Assembly (NCBI GenBank): GCA_024640955.1
Contig: JAHEDZ010000010.1
Location: forward strand, 1 to 64,000
From: Oceanospirillaceae bacterium
GTDB taxonomy: Bacteria > Pseudomonadota > Gammaproteobacteria > Pseudomonadales > Balneatricaceae
Direction of reading: 5' to 3'
Length of the DNA: 64,000 nucleotides
Shown here: piece after piece, positions 42,297 through 52,310 of the stretch
Numbering within the stretch: position 1 is the stretch's first letter
Layout of the letters: the number at the start of each line of letters is the position of its first letter
Notes under the pieces: model-generated
The model's database searches: none
Told to the model about the DNA's origin: nothing
Seen by the model: the letters and a program-made list of their open reading frames with translations, nothing else
Program-made: the position numbers and the translations under genes

Positions 42297-44185
42297 CAGC
42301 TAACAGCCTTAGCCTGTAACTGGCGTTTCTTCAGATGAATCAGCAGCAGCGATATCGCCGCGGGAGTCATACCTTGAATTCGGTTGGCCTGCGCAATGCT
42401 CACTGGGCGCACCGCTTCGAGTTTGAACTTGAGCTCGTTTGAGAGTCCGCCAACCTGAGAGTAGTCAAAGTCCTCTGGTAAGGTTGTATTCTCATGCTTT
42501 CGTAATTGCTCAATTTCATCACGTTGACGGTCGATATAACCGGCGTACTTGATATGGATCTCAACCTGCTCCGCCACATCCGCAGCTACATCGTCCTCAG
42601 CGGGCTTCACCTCAGCGAGGTCGGCATAGGTCATCTCAGGACGTTTCACCAGATCAGCTAAGTTGTATTCACGCGTGAGCGGCGTGGTCAGTTTCGGCGC
42701 TAAAACTTCAGCTTCGGCGGAGTTAGGCTGCACCCAAGTCGATTTCATCCGCGCCATCTCAGTTTCAATCGCTTCGCGCTTAGTACTGAAAGCGGCCCAG
42801 CGATCATCACCAACGACACCGAGCTTGCGACCTGTCTCGGTTAGACGTAGATCTGCATTATCTTCACGCAGAATTAGACGGTACTCGGCACGGCTAGTAA
42901 ACATGCGATAAGGCTCAGAAGTACCGTGAGTGATCAGATCATCAACCAACACGCCAATGTAAGCTTCATCACGACGTGGGTACCACTGCTCCTGCTCAAG
43001 TGCGCGAGCAGCAGCGTTCATTCCCGCCAATAAACCCTGGGCCGCCGCCTCCTCATAACCCGTCGTACCGTTGATCTGGCCAGCAAAGTAGAGGCCATCA
43101 ATGACACGTGTTTCGAGCGTGTGTTTAAGATCTTGCGGATTGAAAAAGTCATACTCAATCGCATAACCAGGGCGCGTGATATGCGCCTGCTCCATACCTT
43201 TCATAGAGCGCACAATCTGTAACTGCACATCAAACGGCAGACTGGTTGAGATACCGTTGGGATAAAGTTCGTGTGTCGTCAGACCCTCAGGCTCGATAAA
43301 GACCTGATGTTGGTCTTTATCTGCAAATCGGTGGATCTTGTCCTCGATGGACGGGCAGTAGCGCGGACCGATCCCCTCGATAACACCAGAATACATCGGT
43401 GAACGATCGAGATTCGCACGAATCAGGTCATGCGTCTGAGTGTTTGTATGGGTGATGTAACAGCTAATCTGCTCTGGATGCTCGCTTAGGCTACCCATAA
43501 ACGACATCACTGGTGTTGGTGTATCACCTGGCTGCTCCTGCATCTTGCTGAAATCAACACTACGCGCATCAATACGTGGAGGTGTGCCAGTCTTTAAACG
43601 TTCAACTCGCAGTGGCATTTCTCGCAAACGCTCGGCAAGACGCATAGCTGGTGGATCGCCAGCGCGTCCGCCGGCGTAATTCTGCATACCGATGTGAATT
43701 AATCCACCTAGGAAGGTACCGGCAGTCAATACAACTGATCGTCCGCGAAAGCGGATACCTGATTGGGTCACTACGCCCTTTACAGTGTCACCCTCAATAA
43801 TCAAATCATCAACAGCTTGCTGGAATATATCGAGGTTCGCTTGGTTTTCTAGGACTTCACGAACTGCTGCTTTGTAGAGAACGCGATCTGCTTGGGCACG
43901 GGTTGCACGCACGGCAGGCCCTTTACGTGCATTGAGAATACGGAACTGAATACCGCCACGGTCAGTGGCTCGAGCCATAGCACCATCAAGTGCGTCGATC
44001 TCTTTTACGAGATGGCTTTTACCAATACCACCGATTGCAGGGTTGCAGGACATCTGGCCAAGCGTTTCGATGTTGTGAGTTAGTAGCAGTGTCTTCGCAC
44101 CTCTGCGTGCAGATGCCAGTGCAGCCTCTGTACCGGCATGGCCACCGCCAATTACTAACACATCATATTGATCAGGATATTCCAC
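42296..44185 (-). CDS. mnmG: tRNA uridine-5-carboxymethylaminomethyl modification enzyme MnmG (probable GTG start)
   Basis: Start [32 protein letters not shown] extends in frame to 44227. Confidence 0.95.
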   Translation of the reverse strand: MEYPDQYDVLVIGGGHAGTEAALASARRGAKTLLLTHNIETLGQMSCNPAIGGIGKSHLVKEIDALDGAMARATDRGGIQFRILNARKGPAVRATRAQADRVLYKAAVREVLENQANLDIFQQAVDDLIIEGDTVKGVVTQSGIRFRGRSVVLTAGTFLGGLIHIGMQNYAGGRAGDPPAMRLAERLREMPLRVERLKTGTPPRIDARSVDFSKMQEQPGDTPTPVMSFMGSLSEHPEQISCYITHTNTQTHDLIRANLDRSPMYSGVIEGIGPRYCPSIEDKIHRFADKDQHQVFIEPEGLTTHELYPNGISTSLPFDVQLQIVRSMKGMEQAHITRPGYAIEYDFFNPQDLKHTLETRVIDGLYFAGQINGTTGYEEAAAQGLLAGMNAAARALEQEQWYPRRDEAYIGVLVDDLITHGTSEPYRMFTSRAEYRLILREDNADLRLTETGRKLGVVGDDRWAAFSTKREAIETEMARMKSTWVQPNSAEAEVLAPKLTTPLTREYNLADLVKRPEMTYADLAEVKPAEDDVAADVAEQVEIHIKYAGYIDRQRDEIEQLRKHENTTLPEDFDYSQVGGLSNELKFKLEAVRPVSIAQANRIQGMTPAAISLLLIHLKKRQLQAKAVS

Positions 44186-44271
44186 ACAAACCTCAATCGG
44201 ATCGATAACTTTGATCCGGTAACTCAAACAGGGCTAAAAAAAGAGGGGCGATTATACCTAGAGTCTAAGAC

Positions 44272-44745
44272 GGAGTGAATGGTTAAAATTTAGTCAATCT
44301 TTTTATCTATTTTTACCCTTTAACTTTTTAATCTGACTTTTGAAGATAGATATATAGAAAGAAGAAGAGATATATATAGTGTTTTTTATTGTTTCTATTA
44401 TATAGCAATGCGATTTCTGTGAATAAAGTGATTTTTTAAATATAAATCAGTGCTTTATAGCGTTAAAAACTTCTGTTTTAACTCTGAGTATTCCCTGTAA
44501 GAGTTGTTGATCACCTGTTGATAACATACCGATTTATCCACAACAGAAGTTATCCTCATAGTTCTCCTCAGGTTAATCTCAAAGAGTTATACACGTTTTC
44601 CACAACATCCTGTGAATAAATATAAGCTTTTGGGTTGTTTGTAAAAAACCTGTGGGTAAGAATCCATGATTTACCCACAGTTCCCGGGATGTATCGTTCC
44701 TGTATGTGGAAAACTTTTAGTTTGATTAGTTGTGGGTAAGTTTCA
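44272..44745. other. oriC: candidate replication origin (AT-rich region plus DnaA-box cluster)
   Basis: ~200 bp AT-rich stretch (44272-44470) followed by ten TTATNCACA-like boxes within 44516-44739, two of them exact (44534-44542 +, 44611-44619 -). Confidence 0.6.
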
Positions 44746-44768
44746 ATGGGCTGCAGAGGTAAATTCTC

Positions 44769-46136
44769 TCATTTACCAATACAGAAAGAGCCAAAGATCT
44801 TACCCAGTAGGTCATCAGCACTGATCCGGCCGGTAATCTCACCAAGAAGCTGTTGAGCCAGGCGTAGATCCTCTGCCAGCAGTTCACCCGCACCGTTAGA
44901 TTCCAACTGCCAAAGCCCGGTATTAAGCACCTCAGTGGCTTGTTCCAGCGCATCCAGATGACGCCGACGTGCCATAAAAGCTCCCTCACCGCTCCCCTGA
45001 TAGCCCATCACGGTTTTCAGGTGTTGTTGTAGCAGCTCGACGCCAATATTCTCTCGTGCGCTAAGACGGATCTGTGTAACGCCATCGATCTCGTCCAAGC
45101 TCGCTGCTTCGTTGACCAGATCGATCTTATTACGAATCAGAGTGATGTGGCGCAGATCATTAAGATGCTCACTGAGCTCCGGTATCAGCTCACGAGGGTC
45201 AGTTGACTCAGAGGTTTTTGCATCGGCCATGACTAGGATTCGATCGGCCTTGCGAATCTCCTCCCAAGCTCGGTTAATACCGATCTGTTCGACCTGGTCG
45301 GGCGCATCTCGCAGACCCGCCGTATCAATAATGTGTAGTGGCATCCCATCGATGTCGATCTGCTCACGTAGCAGGTCTCGAGTGGTGCCCGCTATATCAG
45401 TAACAATTGCAGTCTCTCGGCCGGAGAGAGCATTTAGAAGGCTCGATTTACCGGCATTGGGACGTCCAGCGATAACTACAGTCATCCCCTCTCGTAACAG
45501 GCTGCCTTGTTGGGCTTTGCTCTGTACCTCAGCAACTTGCGCAATGATTGCCTTTAAGTCAGTCAGTACTTTGCCATCACTGAGAAAATCGATCTCTTCA
45601 TCAGGAAAGTCGATGGCCGCCTCAACGTAGATTCTCAGGTTAGTGAGTAGTTCTACGAGCTGATTGATCTCGTCGGAGAATGCACCTTGAAGCGAACGTA
45701 GAGCGCAGCGTGCAGCTTGTTCGGACGAGCTCTCGATCAGATCGGCTATCGCTTCGGCTTGGGTCAAATCCATCTTATCGTTGAGGAAGGCCCGTTCCGA
45801 GAACTCTCCGGGCCGAGCCAGCCTGGCTCCGAGTGAGACCGCCTCTTTGACCAGCAGGTCTATAACGACGGGACCGCCGTGGCACTGGAGCTCGAATATA
45901 TCTTCGCCGGTGAAAGAGTTGGGACCTGGAAAGTAGAGCGCTATGCCCTCGTCGATCTGCTCTCCAGTTTGGCTAAAGAACGGCGTGTAGTGCGCATGTC
46001 GTGCCTTGGGTTCAAAACCGATAAAGGCTTTGGCTAGATCCATACTCTTCGGGCCTGAGAGGCGCACAATACCGACTCCGCCGCGTCCACTGGCTGTCGC
46101 TTGTGCCACGATAGTGTCTCGTTTTGTATCTAGCAT
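44769..46136 (-). CDS. mnmE: tRNA modification GTPase MnmE
   Basis: 455 aa; [32 protein letters not shown]-terminal FCIGK. Confidence 0.97.
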   Translation of the reverse strand: MLDTKRDTIVAQATASGRGGVGIVRLSGPKSMDLAKAFIGFEPKARHAHYTPFFSQTGEQIDEGIALYFPGPNSFTGEDIFELQCHGGPVVIDLLVKEAVSLGARLARPGEFSERAFLNDKMDLTQAEAIADLIESSSEQAARCALRSLQGAFSDEINQLVELLTNLRIYVEAAIDFPDEEIDFLSDGKVLTDLKAIIAQVAEVQSKAQQGSLLREGMTVVIAGRPNAGKSSLLNALSGRETAIVTDIAGTTRDLLREQIDIDGMPLHIIDTAGLRDAPDQVEQIGINRAWEEIRKADRILVMADAKTSESTDPRELIPELSEHLNDLRHITLIRNKIDLVNEAASLDEIDGVTQIRLSARENIGVELLQQHLKTVMGYQGSGEGAFMARRRHLDALEQATEVLNTGLWQLESNGAGELLAEDLRLAQQLLGEITGRISADDLLGKIFGSFCIGK

Positions 46137-46167
46137 CTCTGCTCCTTTTAGCCCTCAGGTTCATACG

Positions 46168-46195
46168 AAAAAGGCCCCCAGTGGGAGCCTTTTAT
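46168..46195 (-). terminator. stem-loop between yidC and mnmE
   Basis: AAAAAGGCCCCCAGTGGGAGCCTTTTA, imperfect stem with flanking A/T tracts. Confidence 0.5.
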
Positions 46196-46254
46196 TCTAG
46201 CGCACAGCTCTGCATATTGGAGCTCTGCTTTTTATGCCTCTGCTATTAACACCC

Positions 46255-47916
46255 CTATTTGGAGTCGCCCGCTTCGATCTGCTTGTTGATGATGTACTGC
46301 TGTGTAATCGACAGTACGTTGTTCACCACCCAGTACAGAACCAGACCCGCTGGGAACCAGAGGAAGAAGAAGGTGAAGATGATCGGAAGCATCTTCATGA
46401 TCTTCGCCTGCATTGGGTCTGGCGGTGTCGGGTTAAGCAGCTGTTGGACGAACATCGATGCACCCATCAGCAACGGCAAGATGAAGTAGGGGTCCATCTG
46501 TGACAAGTCCTGGATGTAACCGTAGAAGGGTGCGTGACGCAGCTCTACAGATTCCAGCAGTACCCAGTAGAGCGCGATGAAGATTGGCATCTGTGCAACG
46601 ATTGGCAGACAGCCGCCCAAAGGATTGATCTTCTCTTTAGAATAGAGCTTCATCATCTCTTGCGACATCTTCTGACGGTCGTCACCGTAGAGCTCTTTTA
46701 GACGTGCCATTTCTGGGCCGAACTTGCGCATCTTCGCCATCGACTTGAACGCTTTTGCGTTGAGATGGAAGAGCGCCAGTTTAACAACTAGGGTTACACC
46801 CATAATCGCCAGACCCCAGTTACCGACAATGCTGTAGATCCACTTCAGTAGCATGTAGAGCGGGGAGGCGATAAACCAGAGTATGCCGTAGTCGATTGTC
46901 AGGTCCAGATCCGTCGCAACCTGCTCGAGCTGGTCCGTATCTTTAGGGCCGGCATACAGAGTAGACGACAATGTTGTCTGCTGACCTGGTGCCACATTGA
47001 TAGCCGGCGCTAGGTAGCCTGCGATGTAGAGGCCGTTCAGCACGCGTGTCTGGTAGGTGTAGGTCTGTCCCGGTTCTGGTACCCAAGCTGATAGGAAGTA
47101 GTGCTGCGACATAGCAACCCAGCCGTCAGCGCTGGTGGCACTGAAGCGCTTGTCATCCATATCGTCGTAATCGACCTTCTCATAGCTGTTCTCAGTGGTT
47201 GAGAAGACAGCACCGAGGTAGGACTGCATTCCCATATCTGTCTGCTGTGACGGGTCTGCAGTGCGATCACGTTTGAGCTGGCCGAACAGAACAGTCTCGA
47301 AGTTCTCAGCGCTCTGGTTGTCGATCAGGTATTCAACCTTGATCGCATTACTGCCGCGCGTAAAGGTGAATCGCTTTGTGATAGCAACACCGTTCTCATT
47401 CAGGTTGAGATCGACACTTAGCTGATCAGCTTCACCCAGTTCAAAACTGCGTGCCTCAGCGTTGTACAGTGGGCGGCCATCAGGATTTGCATCAGGGCCG
47501 TTTTTGCCGACCAGACCACTCTGTGCAACGTAGGTTCGTGTTGCATTTTGTTCTAGCAGTGTCAGTGGTTCGCTTTCACTGAGTACAGCGAGATGCTGTG
47601 GCAGCTTGGCTTCAATCACATCACCGCCGCGCGGGTCGATTAGCAGCTCTAGCGTGTCGGTTTTCACTGAGATCAGTCTAGCATCCGTAGCTGCCGCAAC
47701 AGGCTCGGCCGCCGCTGTTGCTGTTGCCGGTACATCTGCAGACGCATTTGAGTTTGCCGTTGGTAGATCACCCGCGACAGGCTCGTAAGCTGAGACACTA
47801 GAGGTGGCCACAGTTGGCTCGGCGACAGGTGTGTTGTAATCCTGGTTCCACTGCAGCATTAGCATGTAAGACATCAGTGCTAGTGCAGCAATAAGTATGA
47901 CTCGCTGTATATCCAT
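46255..47916 (-). CDS. yidC: membrane protein insertase YidC
   Basis: 553 aa; MDIQRVILIAALALMSYMLMLQWNQDY, periplasmic domain and C-terminal insertase TM core. Confidence 0.97.
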   Translation of the reverse strand: MDIQRVILIAALALMSYMLMLQWNQDYNTPVAEPTVATSSVSAYEPVAGDLPTANSNASADVPATATAAAEPVAAATDARLISVKTDTLELLIDPRGGDVIEAKLPQHLAVLSESEPLTLLEQNATRTYVAQSGLVGKNGPDANPDGRPLYNAEARSFELGEADQLSVDLNLNENGVAITKRFTFTRGSNAIKVEYLIDNQSAENFETVLFGQLKRDRTADPSQQTDMGMQSYLGAVFSTTENSYEKVDYDDMDDKRFSATSADGWVAMSQHYFLSAWVPEPGQTYTYQTRVLNGLYIAGYLAPAINVAPGQQTTLSSTLYAGPKDTDQLEQVATDLDLTIDYGILWFIASPLYMLLKWIYSIVGNWGLAIMGVTLVVKLALFHLNAKAFKSMAKMRKFGPEMARLKELYGDDRQKMSQEMMKLYSKEKINPLGGCLPIVAQMPIFIALYWVLLESVELRHAPFYGYIQDLSQMDPYFILPLLMGASMFVQQLLNPTPPDPMQAKIMKMLPIIFTFFFLWFPAGLVLYWVVNNVLSITQQYIINKQIEAGDSK

Positions 47917-47929
47917 GGCGTTCGGGTCG

Positions 47930-48310
47930 TTACTCTTTTGCAGTTGGTTGGGCTTTGTCAGCCTTTTTACTCAGTCTGCTCCACGACTTCGAAATCAGAC
48001 GATGAATCGCCTCATTATCGAGCTGATCTACCCCTTTTCGTGCCAGAATCACTAGGTCACAAGGAGGAAGTTTGTGTCGGTTCAGCCTGAAAGACTCGCG
48101 AATGATACGCTTAACGCGGTTTCGATTCACCGCTAGACGCACATTTTTTTTCGAAATAACAAAGCCAAGCCGGGGATGGCTGGTTTGACAGGGACGGGCA
48201 AGTATCAGTAGATGTTGATCACTGACCTTGTAAGTAGCTTTGTCGAATACCCTTTTGAAGTCAGCTCCGGTAAGGAGTCTCAGTTCGCGAGGGTATTCAA
48301 ACTCAGCCAT
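47930..48310 (-). CDS. rnpA: ribonuclease P protein component
   Basis: 126 aa; RLGFVISKKNVRLAVNRNRVKRIIRESFRLNRHKLPPCDLVILARKG. Confidence 0.95.
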   Translation of the reverse strand: MAEFEYPRELRLLTGADFKRVFDKATYKVSDQHLLILARPCQTSHPRLGFVISKKNVRLAVNRNRVKRIIRESFRLNRHKLPPCDLVILARKGVDQLDNEAIHRLISKSWSRLSKKADKAQPTAKE

Positions 48311-48336
48311 GAGGCATTCGTGTTGTCCGCTATGAC

Positions 48337-48471
48337 TTATGCAGACAGACGAGCGCGGCCACGAGCACGACGACGGTTCAGGACCTGACGACCGTTTTTA
48401 GTAGCCATACGAGCACGGAAACCGTGAGTACGTTTGCGCTTCAGTACGCTTGGTTGGAATGTTCTTTTCAT
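48337..48471 (-). CDS. rpmH: 50S ribosomal protein L34
   Basis: 44 aa read manually ([44 protein letters not shown]); absent from the ORF track because of length. Confidence 0.97.
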   Translation of the reverse strand: MKRTFQPSVLKRKRTHGFRARMATKNGRQVLNRRRARGRARLSA

Positions 48472-48640
48472 TGCCTTGTCCTGCTTTACTTCAGGTTAAC
48501 TGGTTGGAACCGGCCAGTGGGCCAGTACGCAAAATTCGAGACGCGACATTCTAGGGAAAAGGCCCCCTGCTTGCAAACCCTTTAGCGACCGAAACAGGCA
48601 AAAAAGTAAAAAAAGTCTGGTATGCCTAGCAGTATTCACA

Positions 48641-48669
48641 AAAAAACCAGCCCGAGGGCTGGTTTTTTA
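48641..48669. terminator. Rho-independent terminator downstream of dctP-like gene
   Basis: AAAAAACCAGCC CGAG GGCTGGTTTTTT. Confidence 0.85.
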
Positions 48670-48686
48670 TGGGTTTACAGCGATAT

Positions 48687-49763
48687 TTAGCGCATTTTAC
48701 GCTGCATGTAAGAGTCGAGTGGACCTTCAGACACGCTCATCCACTGGTTTTGGTCTTTCTGGAAAGATTTCATGCTGGCATAGATGCGTTTAAAGTCTTC
48801 GTTCTCAGCTGAAAGCTCTGCGTAAGTTTCCTGTGCAGCCTCCCAAGCAGCATCCATTACATCTTTCGGGAAGATCTTCATAGAGGTACCACCCGCAAGA
48901 ATAGTCTTCAATGCTTCTGGGTTCTTCGCGTCGTAGAATGCAGTGGTCTTTACGTTTGCACGCTCAGCTGCTGCTTCAACGATGTTCTTGTATTCAACTG
49001 GCAGAGAGTCGAACTTCTCTTTGTTGATGTAAACAGAGAGGTTTGGAGCCGCTTCCCACCAGCCTGGGGTGTAGTAGTAGGTAGCAACCTTGTTGAAGCC
49101 CATCTTCATATCATCAAATGGACCAACCCACTCAGCTGCGTCGATGGTGCCTTTTTCCAGAGATGGGAAGATATCGCCACCGGGGATTGACTGAGGTACA
49201 ACACCGAGTTTCTCGATGATTTTACCGCCCATACCACCGATACGCATCTTCAGGCCATCGAGGTCTGCCAGTGATTTGATCTCTTTGTTGTACCAACCAC
49301 CCATCTGTACGCCAGTGTTACCTGCTGGGAATGGCACGATGTTAGAGCCAGCGAACAGCTCTTTGATCATCTCACCGCCGCCACCGAAGTTGTACCATGC
49401 CTGGAACTGACGGTAGTTAAGACCGAACGGGATAGTAGTATCGAGCGCGAATGCTGGGTTCTTACCGTAGTAGTAGTAAGAGGCCGTGTGCCCCGCTTCG
49501 ATAGTGCCGTCAGAGACCGCATCAAAGATCTGCATGGTGCCAACGATTTCACCCGCTGGGAACACGCGGATTTTGAATTTACCGTTAGTCATCTTCTCAA
49601 CTTCTTCAGCGAAGAACACACCGCCCATGTAGAAGCCGATGCCTGGTGGTACAGCTGACTGTAGACGCCAGTTCAGTTCTGGAAGCTCAGCAGCTGATGC
49701 TGCAGTTGCTGTTGATACGGCTGCTGCAAGCAGGGCGCCTTTAAACAGATCTCTACGTTTCAT
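48687..49763 (-). CDS. TRAP transporter substrate-binding protein (DctP/TakP-like)
   Basis: 358 aa; Tat-like signal MKRRDLFKGALLAAAVSTATAASA and TRAP SBP sequence. Confidence 0.88.
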   Translation of the reverse strand: MKRRDLFKGALLAAAVSTATAASAAELPELNWRLQSAVPPGIGFYMGGVFFAEEVEKMTNGKFKIRVFPAGEIVGTMQIFDAVSDGTIEAGHTASYYYYGKNPAFALDTTIPFGLNYRQFQAWYNFGGGGEMIKELFAGSNIVPFPAGNTGVQMGGWYNKEIKSLADLDGLKMRIGGMGGKIIEKLGVVPQSIPGGDIFPSLEKGTIDAAEWVGPFDDMKMGFNKVATYYYTPGWWEAAPNLSVYINKEKFDSLPVEYKNIVEAAAERANVKTTAFYDAKNPEALKTILAGGTSMKIFPKDVMDAAWEAAQETYAELSAENEDFKRIYASMKSFQKDQNQWMSVSEGPLDSYMQRKMR

Positions 49764-49901
49764 GAGGAATCCTTTATCGTTATTGGTCTTTTATTGAACC
49801 GAGGGGAATCGCTCTGTGCGATTTCCCTTGATAGACAATTTAACTTCACCAGTTTGAATTACTACAGACAAAGCTAATACTTTAGTTTAAGGCCCCTCTA
49901 A

Positions 49902-49920
49902 TTACTGGTCCGACCAGTAA
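49902..49920. promoter_or_regulatory. perfect palindromic operator TTACTGGTC-C-GACCAGTAA (GntR/FadR-type TGGT-N3-ACCA)
   Basis: 9-1-9 inverted repeat in the divergent intergenic region between dctP- and dctQ-like genes. Confidence 0.65.
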
Positions 49921-50021
49921 AAAGCTAAGTTGTCTCGTTTTACTAAAGTCGGCACACTGCAAGCAGTCCGAATCTGGGGATACCCGATCGGTAGCATAAT
50001 AAGCTTCATGGAATTCGATAA

Positions 50022-50591
50022 ATGAACGCTCTCTTAAAATTCTCGGCGACCGTAGATGCCATTAATGGTTTCGTTGGGCGCAACGTAAAGTGGCTGATCC
50101 TAGCCGCGGTTCTGGTCAGTGCGGGTAACGCAACAACTCGTTACCTCTTTAATGTCGCATCAAACGCAATGTTGGAGCTACAGTGGTACTTCTACGCGGC
50201 AGTGTTCACCTTGGCGGCAGGCTATGTATTAAAGGTCAATGAGCATGTGCGCATCGACGTTATGAGCCAGCGGATGAGCCCGCGTACCCGCAACTGGGTC
50301 GACTTCTGGGGCTTTTTGTTGTTCGTGCTTCCAGTGACTCTCTACATTACCCTGCAGTCGATCCCAAATTTGATCGAGACCTATCAGAACCAAGAGGTGA
50401 GTCAGAACGCCGGTGGCCTAATTCGCTGGCCGGTTCGTCTTATGATTCCGGTGGGGTTTGGTCTGCTCTTTATCCAGGCCTGTTCTGAGTTGATCAAGCG
50501 CTGGGCGTTTTTGAAGGGGTTGATTGATGATCCGCTCGCCAGAGGTGGGCATGCAACAGTCGATATGGATGATGCTAAGGAGAGCGTGTAA
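50022..50591 (+). CDS. TRAP transporter small permease (DctQ-like)
   Basis: 189 aa, four TM segments, ELQWYFYAAVFTLAAGYVLKVNEHVRIDV. Confidence 0.85.
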   Translation: MNALLKFSATVDAINGFVGRNVKWLILAAVLVSAGNATTRYLFNVASNAMLELQWYFYAAVFTLAAGYVLKVNEHVRIDVMSQRMSPRTRNWVDFWGFLLFVLPVTLYITLQSIPNLIETYQNQEVSQNAGGLIRWPVRLMIPVGFGLLFIQACSELIKRWAFLKGLIDDPLARGGHATVDMDDAKESV

Positions 50592-52067
50592 ATGGAATTT
50601 CTGACCGATAACATCGCGCCGATTATGTTCGGCTCGTTGATCTTCTTTTTGCTCTCTGGCTTTCCTGTTGCGTTCAGCCTTGCTGCTAACGGCATCCTGT
50701 TCGCGCTGATTGGGCATGAGCTGGGTCTTCTTGACTGGGTTCTGTTACAAGCGATCCCCGAGCGTATTTACGGCATCATGCAGAATGACACGCTGCTGGC
50801 GATTCCCTTCTTCACCTTTATGGGCATTATTCTGCAGCGTTCCGGTATGGCTGAGGACCTGTTGGAGAGTGCCGGGCAGCTTTTTGGAGGTGTTCCAGGT
50901 GGTCTTGGCTACGCGGTCATTCTGGTTGGTGCACTGCTTGCCGCGACAACCGGCGTTGTAGCTGCATCAGTCATCTCAATGGGTCTTATCTCGCTGCCGG
51001 TAATGATGCGCTACCGCTATCACTACCCGACCGCAGCGGGCCTGTTAACAGGTGCCGGCTCTCTTGCGCAGATTATTCCACCGTCGTTGGTCTTGATCGT
51101 TCTGGCTGACGTTCTCTCTGTTTCAGTTAAAGATGCGTACACCGGCGCACTCTTCCCCGCGCTGATGGTTGTTGGCTTCCTTCTGCTGTATATGTTTGTC
51201 TTGGCGATCATTAAGCCGGAAATGGTTCCACCTTTGCCGGAAGAGGCACGCACGATGAAGGGCTCTGAGCTCTATATCTCGGTAGCAACATCGATGCTGC
51301 CACCGATTGTGCTGATCTTCCTTGTGCTTGGCACAATATTCATTGGTTGGGCGACCCCGACCGAGGGTGGTGCGATGGGTGCAGTGGGTGCACTACTACT
51401 TGCAATCGCTCGCCGTCGTCTGACAATGGAAGTAGTCAAAGGCGCGTTGGATTCGACTACGAAGCTGTCGACTTTCGTAATGTTCATTCTGGTAGGCTCA
51501 TCAATCTTTGCACTCTCGTTCCGCGCGGTGAATGGTGATATTTGGATTGAGCATCTATTCACCTTCATCCCAGGCGGCGAGCTCGGCTTTGTACTCTTTG
51601 TCAGCTTGCTGGTGTTTGTACTTGGGTTCTTTATCGACTTCTTTGAGATTGCCTTTATCTTGATGCCGTTGATCGGCCCAGTTGCTGTCAGCATGGATAT
51701 CAACATGATTTGGTTCCTGGTACTGGTAGGTCTGAACATGTCCATGTCATTCCTGACGCCACCCTTCGGTTTCGCGCTCTTTTACTTGCGAAGTGTTGCA
51801 CCGAAAGAGGATTACAAGGATGAGATCACCGGCGGTTTGGTGCGGGGTATGCGCACTCAAGAGATCTACAAGGGTGCGATTCCATTCATTCTGATTATGC
51901 TGCTGTCGCTGACCTTGGTCATCATCTTCCCAGAGATTGTGACCTATAACTTGGACGCGCCACTTGATGTAGACCTGGACACCATCAATATTCAGCTGGA
52001 TACCGGAGGTGACTTGGGTGGTGATGATCCTTGGGGCAGTGAAGCGAACGACCCATGGGCTAACTAA
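50592..52067 (+). CDS. TRAP transporter large permease (DctM-like)
   Basis: 491 aa; multi-TM; FGGVPGGLGYAVILVGALLAATTGVVAASVISMGLISLPVM; acidic C-terminal tail. Confidence 0.9.
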   Translation: MEFLTDNIAPIMFGSLIFFLLSGFPVAFSLAANGILFALIGHELGLLDWVLLQAIPERIYGIMQNDTLLAIPFFTFMGIILQRSGMAEDLLESAGQLFGGVPGGLGYAVILVGALLAATTGVVAASVISMGLISLPVMMRYRYHYPTAAGLLTGAGSLAQIIPPSLVLIVLADVLSVSVKDAYTGALFPALMVVGFLLLYMFVLAIIKPEMVPPLPEEARTMKGSELYISVATSMLPPIVLIFLVLGTIFIGWATPTEGGAMGAVGALLLAIARRRLTMEVVKGALDSTTKLSTFVMFILVGSSIFALSFRAVNGDIWIEHLFTFIPGGELGFVLFVSLLVFVLGFFIDFFEIAFILMPLIGPVAVSMDINMIWFLVLVGLNMSMSFLTPPFGFALFYLRSVAPKEDYKDEITGGLVRGMRTQEIYKGAIPFILIMLLSLTLVIIFPEIVTYNLDAPLDVDLDTINIQLDTGGDLGGDDPWGSEANDPWAN

Positions 52068-52077
52068 TTACCAGCCC

Positions 52078-52280
52078 TGTGAATAAAAAGGCCGCGTAAG
52101 CGGTCTTTTTTGTGGATAAGTCTGGGGTTAAATTGTTGGTAGAATATGGATAACTTAATTTTATTTATGAAATACAACTAGTTGTTTGAAGTTTTTGAAG
52201 TGAATAAGTATTACGCAGGTTGCTCAAATGCTCGAATTTATTGTGGATAAGCACCTGTGATGCGAGTACACTTATCCCCA
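52078..52280. other. DnaA-box cluster upstream of dnaA
   Basis: TTATNCACA exact (minus strand) at 52078-52086, 52111-52119 and 52242-52250; one-mismatch boxes at 52145-52153 and 52272-52280. Confidence 0.65.
52084..52111. terminator. Rho-independent terminator after dctM-like gene
   Basis: AAAAAGGCCGC GTAA GCGGTCTTTTTT. Confidence 0.7.
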
Positions 52281-52310
52281 GTATTTAGATCTGCCCCACC
52301 GAGAATAATA

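Noticed and set aside
44341-44400. TATATA/GAAGAAGA-rich stretch considered as a microsatellite or mobile remnant
   Set aside because: Better explained as the AT-rich unwinding region beside the DnaA boxes; no repeat unit of constant length.
45112-45630. 172-aa plus-strand ORF opposite mnmE
   Set aside because: Ser/Arg-rich antisense shadow of mnmE.
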